DNA of 16,493 bases, from positions 1 to 16,493 of the forward strand of contig CAZCLE010000023.1 of NCBI GenBank assembly GCA_964499445.1, read 5' to 3'. The DNA comes from GCA-2688105 sp964499445. GTDB lineage: Bacteria; Chloroflexota; Dehalococcoidia; Dehalococcoidales; GCA-2688105. Position numbers and translations under genes: made by a program. The first letter of the stretch is position 1; every line of letters begins with the position of its first letter. Shown here in pieces: positions 6,448-12,880 of this stretch. The notes under the pieces were generated by a model. The model was given only the letters and a program-made list of their open reading frames with translations, was not told where the DNA came from and did not search any database.

Positions 6448-8158
6448 ACAACGTAGATAAACCATCACTAATAAGCTCCCTTAGCCTGGCGGCTATTCCC
6501 TCCAGTGGCACCAGCTGAGCTTCTTTTTCCGAGCGCCACTTTACCTCTATGTTATCTTTCTCCAGGGTGCGGGGACTGATGGTAACCCGGATAGGTATCC
6601 CCAAGAGGTCGGCATCGTTGAACTTTACCCCCGGGGACTCTTGGCGGTCGTCAAAAAGCACCTCTAATCCCTCTGCTTCCAGCTCGGCATAGATGTTTTC
6701 GGCAGTGGCGGCTACTTGAGGGTTTTCCAGATATAAGGGGCAAAGATAGATGTGATACGGAGCAATGGTTAGTGGCCAGATAATGCCTTTATCATCGTGG
6801 TTCTGCTCTATGGCCGACGCCAGCAACCTGCCCAGACCAATGCCATAGCATCCCATAACGATGGGCTGGGCTCCGCCCTTAGGGTCAATAAAAGATGCCC
6901 CTAGTTTCTCGCTGAGGAAGGTGCCCAGTTTGAAAACATGCCCGACCTCAATGCCGTGTGCAGATGATAATTTGCCCCCACATCTGGGGCATCCTTCTCC
7001 GGCACGAGCTAGGGCGATATCGGTCACCAGGTCAACCCTAAAGTCCCTCGGGTAGTTGACATTTTTAAAGTGGGTATCCGATTTGTTGGCGCCGGCAACA
7101 AAGTTTGCCCCTGAGGTTATGGAATCGTCGGCAATAATCTTGATACCACTGATACCTATAGGGGAGGCTGAGCCGGTGACTATTCCGCTTTTTATCACCT
7201 CGGCTTCAGTAGCCAGGCGCAGGTCGACACAGTGCAGGGTGTTTTTTAGCTTTACCTCGTTTACCTCAAGGTCGCCCCTGATAATCACGAAGGTTAGCTC
7301 ACCGTCAGCGGCATAGAATACAGCTTTAAGGGTGTGGCTTTGAGGTACTCTCAGGAAACCTGATACCTGTTCAATCGTGGTCATACCAGGGGTATTAACC
7401 TCTTCTAGAGGTAACGGCGTCTCGTCGGCTAACTTATCCTTGATGCTCTGAGCCTTATCAGCATTAGCCGCATACTGGCAACTGGGGCAATGGATAATTT
7501 CATCCTCGCCGGTTTCGGTGATAACCATAAACTCGTGGGAATCCTTGCCGCCGATGGCACCGCTGTCGGCTTCAACGAGTAAAGCCGGCAGGCCACAGCG
7601 GGCGTAGATATTCTGGTATGCCGTGAGCATCTTGTCGTAGCTCTGGCTTAATCCCTTTTCATCGGTATTAAAGCTATAGAGGTCTTTCATGGTGAACTCA
7701 CGGACTCGTATCAGTCCGCCTCTGGGGCGAGGCTCATCCCGAAACTTGGTCTGGATTTGATACAGTAACAGGGGCAGGTCACGGTAGCTCTGAACGTAGT
7801 GGCTAACCAGTTGGGTGATGACCTCTTCATGGGTTGGTCCCAGGGCTAATTTGCGTTCTCTGCGGTCGGAGAGGATAAACAGGCTTTTGCCAAAGGCGAG
7901 GTCTCGTCCGGTTTCCTGCCACAACTCCAGAGGCTGGAGAACGGGGAGCATTAGCTCCTGTCCGCCGGCTTTATCCATCTCGTCACGGATTATATTCTCT
8001 ATTTTCTTAAGCACCCTCCAGGCTAAGGGCAAATAGGAATATACCCCGGCGGCTACCTGATGTATCATTCCGGCTCTTAGCAGTAGCTGGTGGCTGGCTG
8101 TCTCTGCCTCAGCCGGCACCTCTCTCTGTGTCTTACCAAATAGCTTTGATATCCGCAC
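6434..8158 (-). CDS. proS: Proline--tRNA ligase (bacterial type with editing domain)
   Basis: ProRS charges tRNA-Pro in the cytoplasm. The 574-residue length matches the bacterial form. It begins MRISKLFGKTQREVPAEAE, a typical ProRS N-terminus, which supports the GTG at 8156-8158 as the start although the upstream ribosome binding site is weak. Landmarks: GPTHEE (107-112); the motif-2 region KFRDEPRPRGGLIRVREF (138-155); the YbaK-like insertion that edits Ala-tRNA-Pro, about 225-395 (LKAVFYAADGELTFVIIRGD); motif 3 GCYGIGLGRLLAS (436-448); and a C-terminal anticodon-binding domain from about 465. Two cysteine pairs (CPSC 224-227, CPRC 390-393) flank the insertion and could bind metal. It is the last gene of the long minus-strand block, separated from ispG by three envelope-type genes. 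Its stop lies within the tail of arsM. Confidence 0.97.
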   Translation of the reverse strand: MRISKLFGKTQREVPAEAETASHQLLLRAGMIHQVAAGVYSYLPLAWRVLKKIENIIRDEMDKAGGQELMLPVLQPLELWQETGRDLAFGKSLFILSDRRERKLALGPTHEEVITQLVSHYVQSYRDLPLLLYQIQTKFRDEPRPRGGLIRVREFTMKDLYSFNTDEKGLSQSYDKMLTAYQNIYARCGLPALLVEADSGAIGGKDSHEFMVITETGEDEIIHCPSCQYAANADKAQSIKDKLADETPLPLEEVNTPGMTTIEQVSGFLRVPQSHTLKAVFYAADGELTFVIIRGDLEVNEVKLKNTLHCVDLRLATEAEVIKSGIVTGSASPIGISGIKIIADDSITSGANFVAGANKSDTHFKNVNYPRDFRVDLVTDIALARAGEGCPRCGGKLSSAHGIEVGHVFKLGTFLSEKLGASFIDPKGGAQPIVMGCYGIGLGRLLASAIEQNHDDKGIIWPLTIAPYHIYLCPLYLENPQVAATAENIYAELEAEGLEVLFDDRQESPGVKFNDADLLGIPIRVTISPRTLEKDNIEVKWRSEKEAQLVPLEGIAARLRELISDGLSTLSNSV

Positions 8159-8181
8159 TTTTCATTTACCGCTAATTGACT

Positions 8182-8520
8182 CTAGGCAAACTCCTCTTTT
8201 GATAGGGCTATGAATATAATAGCTAATATCCCCAGGACGGCGATAGGAGGCGGGAAGAGGGCACAAATGGCTCCAGCCAGCGCCAGTCCCCAGATTCTTC
8301 TCCTAAGGGCAAAGATACCACCTACTATGGCGACTATCCCGATGACAATTAAGGGCGCACCAATTGCCCCGAACCATAAACATGTTTTTCCCATGTAGCC
8401 TGTCCATGGATCTAAGCAAGCTGCGCCCACGCAGGCAATAGCTATACCTGCAATCAGATTGAAAGCCCCGGCGACTATGGTCAGGATGCCGGCAGTGGTC
8501 GGTTTCCACGTTGTCTCCAT
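8182..8520 (-). CDS. Small multi-pass membrane protein of unknown function
   Basis: This is a 112-residue, very hydrophobic protein. I see membrane segments at about 9-31 (GILTIVAGAFNLIAGIAIAC), 48-72 (FGAIGAPLIVIGIVAIVGGI) and a long stretch at 76-106 broken by a PPP motif, which may be two further helices. The pattern of glycine-rich helices with RRR after the second helix and a short acidic tail (KEEFA) resembles small four-helix membrane proteins common in Dehalococcoidia. I cannot assign a function. The ATG at 8520 has a strong AAGGAGG (8529-8535) eight bases upstream. The gene lies 23 bases before proS on the same strand and is probably co-transcribed with it. Confidence 0.8.
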   Translation of the reverse strand: METTWKPTTAGILTIVAGAFNLIAGIAIACVGAACLDPWTGYMGKTCLWFGAIGAPLIVIGIVAIVGGIFALRRRIWGLALAGAICALFPPPIAVLGILAIIFIALSKEEFA

Positions 8521-8704
8521 TTTGTTTTCCTCCTTTTTAAATTACAGGAGTAGGATAACTTGAGGTATTAAACCATAGTGAGCAAGTTTATTCTAGTAGT
8601 TTGGATTCTTTCTACCTCACCCCATGGTTAATGAAGGAGCTCCGCCTCTTAAACCCCTATTAGGAAGAGATTCTAGAGAGGGGCAAAACTCAATGAGAAC
8701 CCGT
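8521..8704. repeat. Spacer with a degenerate palindromic element (copy 2)
   Basis: At 8611-8658 the order is TCTACCTCACCCC, then GGTTAATGAAGG(A)GCTCCGCC(T)CTT, AAAC. This matches the 9239-9355 copy in the same orientation but lacks the polypyrimidine hairpin and carries substitutions in both arms of the other stem. At 8674-8687 the string TAGAGAGGGGCAAA is identical to one arm and loop of the hairpin at 11664-11688, without its partner arm. No gene is visible here apart from the ribosome binding site of the downstream membrane protein. Confidence 0.65.
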
Positions 8705-9211
8705 TCACTTCAGGGCTTTCACTATTCTATCCAAGCAGTGATACCATAGCAGATTCATTGCAGCTTCATCGCCTTTCAACAGTTCCTCAAGGTAATTACT
8801 TAGCTCGGCATCTCCCATGTCGTCGGCTGTGTCCCTCAGCCCTATCATCCACTCAATATCACTTTCAAATGTAAAGCGGGGAGCAAGCCCGGCTCCCCCC
8901 CAAACCGGATACAAAAGCATGTCCAAATACTCGGCATAAACCAATGCTTGGGCGCGCTTTTCCTCGGCAGCCTCTTTGTCGTCTTGCAGGGGCTGAACTT
9001 GTGCCTGGGCTTCAGTTAAATCGCCTTGCAACGATTGAACTTGTGCCTGAGTTGCAGTCAAGTCATCTTGCAGCGATTGAATCTGGGTCTGAGCTACAGC
9101 AAGGTCGCTACTTACCCTGTCGTGCTCTTCCTGAGGTACCCCAGCAGCGCAAGAGGGTATTAGGAAGAGCAGTAGAACTAACACCATACCTATTAGAATA
9201 GCCTTCTTCAT
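8705..9211 (-). CDS. Probable lipoprotein with a repeated coiled-coil segment
   Basis: The 168-residue product starts MKKAILIGMVLVLLLFLIPS then Cys21, a lipoprotein-type signal peptide whose lipobox (LIPSC) is slightly unusual in having proline. Residues 36-77 are three exact-length 14-residue repeats: DLAVAQTQIQSLQD, DLTATQAQVQSLQG and DLTEAQAQVQPLQD. They form a coiled coil rich in Gln/Ala, reminiscent in style of Lpp-like or spacer coiled coils. The C-terminal part (about 85-168) is helical and acidic, with aromatic residues (YLDMLLYPVWGG, LLWYHCLDRIVKALK), and is unknown to me. The ATG has AAGGAGG five bases upstream. The protein is likely exported and anchored at the outer face of the membrane. 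It sits between two palindromic elements and between two membrane-protein genes. Confidence 0.8.
   Translation of the reverse strand: MKKAILIGMVLVLLLFLIPSCAAGVPQEEHDRVSSDLAVAQTQIQSLQDDLTATQAQVQSLQGDLTEAQAQVQPLQDDKEAAEEKRAQALVYAEYLDMLLYPVWGGAGLAPRFTFESDIEWMIGLRDTADDMGDAELSNYLEELLKGDEAAMNLLWYHCLDRIVKALK
8981..9106 (-). repeat. Three in-frame 42-base tandem repeats inside the lipoprotein gene
   Basis: The 126 bases encode three 14-residue units (residues 36-77). The units are similar at the DNA level; for example, each contains a GATTTGA or AACTTGTGCCTG-like string on the plus strand. A two-heptad unit is a natural length for growing or shrinking a coiled coil by unequal copying. Confidence 0.8.
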
Positions 9212-9238
9212 TATAACCTCCTTAAATAGTTGATAATT

Positions 9239-9355
9239 GTTTACCTACCTCACCCCCTTTATATATTTGTTAGCAACCTACCCCCTTTATCCCCCTCCCT
9301 TACCAGGGAGGGGGAGGCTGGTTAATGAAGGGGCTCCGCCCCTTCAAACTTCCCC
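9239..9355 (-). repeat. Palindromic intergenic element, copy 3
   Basis: Hairpin 2 is a perfect 11-bp stem, TCCCCCTCCCT (9290-9300) with AGGGAGGGGGA (9305-9315), around TACC. Hairpin 1 is a perfect 9-bp stem, TGAAGGGGC (9326-9334) with GCCCCTTCA (9338-9346), around TCC. The edge at 9239-9255 reads GTTTACCTACCTCACCC. On the minus strand the layout is the same as copy 1, and hairpin 1 again starts just after a stop codon, here that of the pentapeptide/channel gene (2 bases). No U-tract follows. Confidence 0.85.
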
Positions 9356-9356
9356 T

Positions 9357-10406
9357 TTATCTTGTCATTTTTCTAACAAAGGTTACCAAGAATAGCGCAA
9401 TCATGAAAACCCCTATGATAGCTTCTGCTGCCCCGACTCCCTGTGCCCAACCGCATACCGAGCTGGCGCTAAACCAAGGGCCGTACCCAAGCGCTGTAAA
9501 GGAAACTGCACTGTAGTACAGGCTACTCAGGAAAGTTTGTGCCGTCAAGGTATATGGAGCGACGCCACGAAGGAAGAAGTAGAGCAGCGCTAACCCAAAT
9601 AGGACTAGCAAGCCCCATAGAACCACTTGCCATGGTCTTTCCCCATAACCGCAGAGCAGTCTCATAGCCCAGCCCCAGAGCTTTAGATGTGGCTTCCTTT
9701 TCCAGCTTTGAGTTTTCCTTTTTGCCTCCATTTCGCGATAAAAGAACTTGCCCGCAACTTCATACATTCCATGTTCTGTATACCATAGCTTCAGACGTCT
9801 GTAGGTATCTGAAGCCAATCTATAAGCCCCGTTTTTCTCTTCGCCAAGAATATAGTTTCCCCAATCCACATCTTCTAATTTGGTATCAGCCGAGAATTTA
9901 GCGCCGCCTAGGAAAGCCCCCTCAAGATGGGCCAAACCTAAAGCAGTCCCCTCAAGATGAGCGCCCGTCAAACGAGCCCCTTCAAGATGTGCATCTACTA
10001 AACAAGCCCCCTCAAAGTGAGCAAAACTTAGGTCGGCTCCCTCAAGGTGAGCACGACTTAAATCACTACCATCAAAGTGAGAGAAAGGTAAAAAAGCCTC
10101 CTCAAGGTGGGCATTCAATAAGCGAGCCCTCTCAAGGTGAGCGCCCGATAAACGAGCCTCTTCAGGGTCAACGTCGCTTAAAACATCCTCCTCAAGGTAG
10201 ACACCCAACATTGTACGCACCCAAAAGTAAGGAAGGCATTGTGCATTCTTTAGAATTATTCCCGAAAGGTCAACTTTACTAAGGTCAATCCCATCTGCAA
10301 AAGTCTTACCTGAAAGGTCAAGTCCTTTTGCTTTACCGCCATTTTTCTTTATTAACCTGAGCACATCTTCACGGGTGTAGGGATTTTGTTCTGTTCCATC
10401 TCCCAT
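9357..10406 (-). CDS. Pentapeptide-repeat protein fused to a two-helix ion-channel domain
   Basis: The 349-residue product has an N-terminal charged region, then a run of pentapeptide repeats at about 81-170 with a strict ten-residue period (such as ARLTGAHLEG, ADLSFAHFEG), enough for a short right-handed quadrilateral beta-helix. A linker with YRRLKLWYTEHGMYEVAGKF and YREMEAKRK (about 202-231) is the kind found in pentapeptide/channel fusions. A C-terminal channel module follows: helix 1 (about 260-280), a pore loop with a potassium-filter-like TALGYG (304-309) and helix 2 (about 325-345). It is probably a cytoplasmic-sensor ion channel at the inner membrane. The ligand is unknown. Its ATG begins two bases after the ispG stop, so it is likely translationally coupled to ispG. 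The role in this operon is not evident. Confidence 0.85.
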   Translation of the reverse strand: MGDGTEQNPYTREDVLRLIKKNGGKAKGLDLSGKTFADGIDLSKVDLSGIILKNAQCLPYFWVRTMLGVYLEEDVLSDVDPEEARLSGAHLERARLLNAHLEEAFLPFSHFDGSDLSRAHLEGADLSFAHFEGACLVDAHLEGARLTGAHLEGTALGLAHLEGAFLGGAKFSADTKLEDVDWGNYILGEEKNGAYRLASDTYRRLKLWYTEHGMYEVAGKFFYREMEAKRKTQSWKRKPHLKLWGWAMRLLCGYGERPWQVVLWGLLVLFGLALLYFFLRGVAPYTLTAQTFLSSLYYSAVSFTALGYGPWFSASSVCGWAQGVGAAEAIIGVFMIALFLVTFVRKMTR

Positions 10407-10408
10407 AG

Positions 10409-11455
10409 CTAAAACCTCTCCACCTCTGCCATTAGTGCGGTTACAAAGTCCTTTTCCTGAATAGTTCTAATCTTTTTGCCTTTTTTGAATAAAACGGCTT
10501 TGGCTTTGCCGCAGGCGATGCCGATATCGGCGTCTTTGGCTTCGCCGGGTCCATTGACCACACAGCCCATCACCGCTACCTTTATCGGTTTGTCTATCTT
10601 TAATAATCTTTCCTCTACCGCCTCGGCTAATTTTACAATGTCAACCTCAGCCCGACCGCAGGAGGGGCAGCTGACCAGTATCGGACCGTGCTGGCGCAGG
10701 TTGAGGCTTTTTAAGATTTCATAGGCAGCGATGACCTCTTCTCGGGGGTGGGCGGTTAATGAAACCCGGATGGTATCACCAATGCCCAAATAGAGCAGGG
10801 TGCTGATGCCCACCGTGCTGCGGATAATACCGGTTCTGGGGGTGCCGGCTTCAGTAATCCCGATGTGCAGGGGATAGGGTATCTTCCGGGCAATATCCTG
10901 GTAGGCTTCAATGGTAGTCGGGACATCAAAGGCTTTAAGGGAGACCTTAATCAGGTCAAAGTCCAGGCTCTCCAGCCAATGTATCTGGTGTAAGGCAGCA
11001 TCTACCATTTGCCGGGCGATGGTTAATTTAGGGTTGGCGGCTCTGGGCAGGCTGCCGGCATTGACGCCGACACGGATCGGAACATTACTTTCTTTGGCAG
11101 CTTGAGCTATAGCCTTGACCTTTTCCGGCTCACCGATATTGCCCGGGTTTAACCGCAGCCCGTCGCAACCAGCCTTCAGTGCTTCTAAAGCCAGCCGGTA
11201 ATCAAAGTGGATGTCGGCAATTATGGGTAGGGAAACACCTCTTTTTATCTCTCGTATCGCCCGGGCAGCTTTAATATCGGGCACCGCCACCCGCACCAGT
11301 TCGCAGCCACAATCTTCAAGCTCCTTGATTTGGGTAATAGTTGACATAACATCACGGGTGTCGGTCTTAGTCATAGATTGCACCACGATGGGAGCGCCAC
11401 CGCCGACAGTAACCCTGTCAATTTGAATGGGTTTACTTTTTCTCCGAGGATTCAT
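10409..11455 (-). CDS. ispG: 4-hydroxy-3-methylbut-2-enyl diphosphate synthase
   Basis: IspG (GcpE) performs the penultimate MEP-pathway step, converting methylerythritol cyclodiphosphate to HMBPP with a [4Fe-4S] cluster. The 348-residue product has the TIM-barrel N-terminal part (VTVGGGAPIVVQSMTKTDTRD, 16-34; LPIIADIHFDYRLAL, 76-90; LRLNPGNIG, 100-108) and the C-terminal cluster domain with Cys263 and Cys266 (SCPSCGR), Cys298 (GCVVNGPGEA) and Glu305. It lacks the central insertion of the longer plant-type enzymes. The ATG at 11455 has no proper Shine-Dalgarno sequence: the bases before it are the edge motif of a palindromic element (GATAAGGTAGATAAATAATA, ending three bases upstream). With dxr two genes away, the block carries two MEP enzymes. 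The downstream channel gene starts two bases after its stop. Confidence 0.97.
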   Translation of the reverse strand: MNPRRKSKPIQIDRVTVGGGAPIVVQSMTKTDTRDVMSTITQIKELEDCGCELVRVAVPDIKAARAIREIKRGVSLPIIADIHFDYRLALEALKAGCDGLRLNPGNIGEPEKVKAIAQAAKESNVPIRVGVNAGSLPRAANPKLTIARQMVDAALHQIHWLESLDFDLIKVSLKAFDVPTTIEAYQDIARKIPYPLHIGITEAGTPRTGIIRSTVGISTLLYLGIGDTIRVSLTAHPREEVIAAYEILKSLNLRQHGPILVSCPSCGRAEVDIVKLAEAVEERLLKIDKPIKVAVMGCVVNGPGEAKDADIGIACGKAKAVLFKKGKKIRTIQEKDFVTALMAEVERF

Positions 11456-11809
11456 GGTATTATTTATCTACCTTATCCCCTTTAGATTAACCTCATGTCA
11501 TTGAGAGGCACAAAGTGCCGAAGCAATCTCAAGAGACAACACAGATTTTTATTAGGTAACCCCATCCCCTTTATCCCCTTCCCCTTGATAAGGGGATGGG
11601 GAGTTTATGTAAGGGAGGCTTCGCCTCCCTTTGACTCTCCTTTTAAGGAGGGGGGAGGGATTTTAGAGAGGGGCAAAGTCCCTCTCTAACCTGTGCTCCC
11701 CCTTCCCTCAACCAAGGGAAGGGGGTCAGGGGGATAGGTCCCCAAATAATCTCTTAACTTATTAGCCGGGGCTTCGCCTCTTCAATCTTCACCGGTAAAC
11801 AACCTGATT
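11456..11809. repeat. 354-base gene-free gap filled with nested palindromic elements
   Basis: Between rseP and ispG I see no gene, only repeats. 11459-11480 is an element edge (ATTTATCTACCTTATCCCCT). 11492-11535 is a different imperfect palindrome. 11555-11652 is an element with stems 11560-11571/11590-11601 (12 bp) and 11611-11619/11623-11631 (9 bp, TTC loop). 11656-11740 is an element in the opposite orientation with stems 11664-11672/11680-11688 (9 bp) and 11698-11708/11715-11725 (11 bp). 11764-11796 is a decayed hairpin-1 copy on the minus strand (GAAGATTGAAGAGGCGAAGC). The two good copies face each other as an inverted pair. Confidence 0.8.
11492..11535. repeat. Imperfect palindrome resembling the widespread GTCATTG...GCAATCTC repeat
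   Basis: The segment reads TGTCATTGAGAGGCACAAAG then TGCCGAAGCAATCTC. GGCAC pairs with GTGCC around AAA, and ATTG pairs with CAAT further out. It resembles the short palindromes of the form GTCATTGCGAG...GAAGCAATCTC that recur in many bacterial genomes. That match is from memory, not a search. Confidence 0.55.
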
Positions 11810-12880
11810 TTATGGTATCAGGCTGTCTCCACTTATGATGCGTATAATATCCTGGTAGGTGATTACCAGCATTAGTCCGATTAGCATGACGAAGCCGATA
11901 GCATGTATCAGCCCCTCCATCTTGGGTGACACGCGCTTGCCCCGGCGAACCCATTCCAGGAGGACAAAGGCAATCCTGCCCCCATCCAGTGCCGGGATGG
12001 GGAATAAATTTATGATACCCAGTACTAGGCTAATTAAGCCAGCAAATTCCAGTAGCGGGCTTATCCCGACCTTAGCTACCTCTCCCATCATATGGACTAT
12101 ACCCACTGGCCCGGTCAGTGTGGCCGGGATGGTGCCGGTAATCACCCCGATTATCCCATTCTTATATAGAATAAAGGTTTCTATACATTCCCTGGCCCCC
12201 ATAGGTATGGCTCTCCAGAAGGGCTCATGCTGGCTAACAATGGTTCGATTTGACAGGGCAGCATCAACGTCTATTAAAATGCCAATAGCGCCTTGACCCT
12301 CTGGTGGTTTCCACCTGGGTATTACTTGAACCTCCTCCGTAGTTAAGTCGCTGTGCTGGATAAGCAGGCTGACCTCTCTGCCCAGGTTGAGGTTGATGTA
12401 GCGGTGCAGGGTGGTAATATTTGGCACCGGTTTTTCATTAAGGCTAATTATCCTGTCACCGGGTTCAATGCCAGCCATAACTGCCGGTGAACTGGGGGCT
12501 ACTTCTTCGATGACCACCGGTTCGGTTATCATGTCATGGGGAATCATAAAGGCAGTAGTGAACAGGATGAGAGGCAGCAGGATATTCATTAGTGAGCCGG
12601 CGCTGAGCACCAGTATCCTGGCACCGATGCTCTTGCTGGCCAGGCTTCTTGGTATCTTGGGGTCTTCCTCACCGGCAAACTTGTTGAAGGCGCCAAATGG
12701 TATCGTATTCAACGAATATAATGTTTCCCCCCGTCTTACCCCGAATAGTCGCGGTGGAAAGCCTATGCCGAATTCTTCTACCTTTGCCCCTACTGCCTTG
12801 CCGGTAATAAAATGCCCCAGTTCATGGGCAAGAACAATCACCGAGAAAACAACTAAACCTAGTATTATCGCAATTACCAT
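11810..12880 (-). CDS. rseP: Site-2 zinc metalloprotease, RseP/RasP family
   Basis: This family cuts substrates within the membrane, classically anti-sigma factors and leftover signal peptides. The 356-residue product has the zinc motif HELGH (19-23) in the first helix, one PDZ domain (about 120-200, with EEVAPSSPAVMAGIEPGDRI), and the second active-site motif NLFPIPALDGG (291-301) that supplies the third zinc ligand. Membrane helices lie at about 3-18, 90-112, 276-292 and 328-345. It has one PDZ domain where E. coli RseP has two, as in RasP-type Gram-positive proteins. The ATG at 12880 overlaps the last seven bases of dxr, so coupling is likely. Its place beside cdsA, dxr and uppS is a common bacterial arrangement. 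Confidence 0.95.
   Translation of the reverse strand: MVIAIILGLVVFSVIVLAHELGHFITGKAVGAKVEEFGIGFPPRLFGVRRGETLYSLNTIPFGAFNKFAGEEDPKIPRSLASKSIGARILVLSAGSLMNILLPLILFTTAFMIPHDMITEPVVIEEVAPSSPAVMAGIEPGDRIISLNEKPVPNITTLHRYINLNLGREVSLLIQHSDLTTEEVQVIPRWKPPEGQGAIGILIDVDAALSNRTIVSQHEPFWRAIPMGARECIETFILYKNGIIGVITGTIPATLTGPVGIVHMMGEVAKVGISPLLEFAGLISLVLGIINLFPIPALDGGRIAFVLLEWVRRGKRVSPKMEGLIHAIGFVMLIGLMLVITYQDIIRIISGDSLIP

Noticed and set aside
9905..10190. CRISPR-like array: similar strings (CCCTCAAGATGAGC type) every 30 bases.
   Set aside because: The 30-base period is in frame with the pentapeptide-repeat coding sequence (ten residues). The units are not identical and there are no unique spacers.
9989..10282. 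A 97-codon plus-strand ORF with repeated residues.
   Set aside because: It is the mirror of the pentapeptide repeats on the opposite strand. It has no ribosome binding site and no independent protein character.
11754..11954. 66-codon minus-strand ORF at the rseP end.
   Set aside because: It overlaps rseP in another frame and extends into repeat DNA. It has no start signals or protein character.
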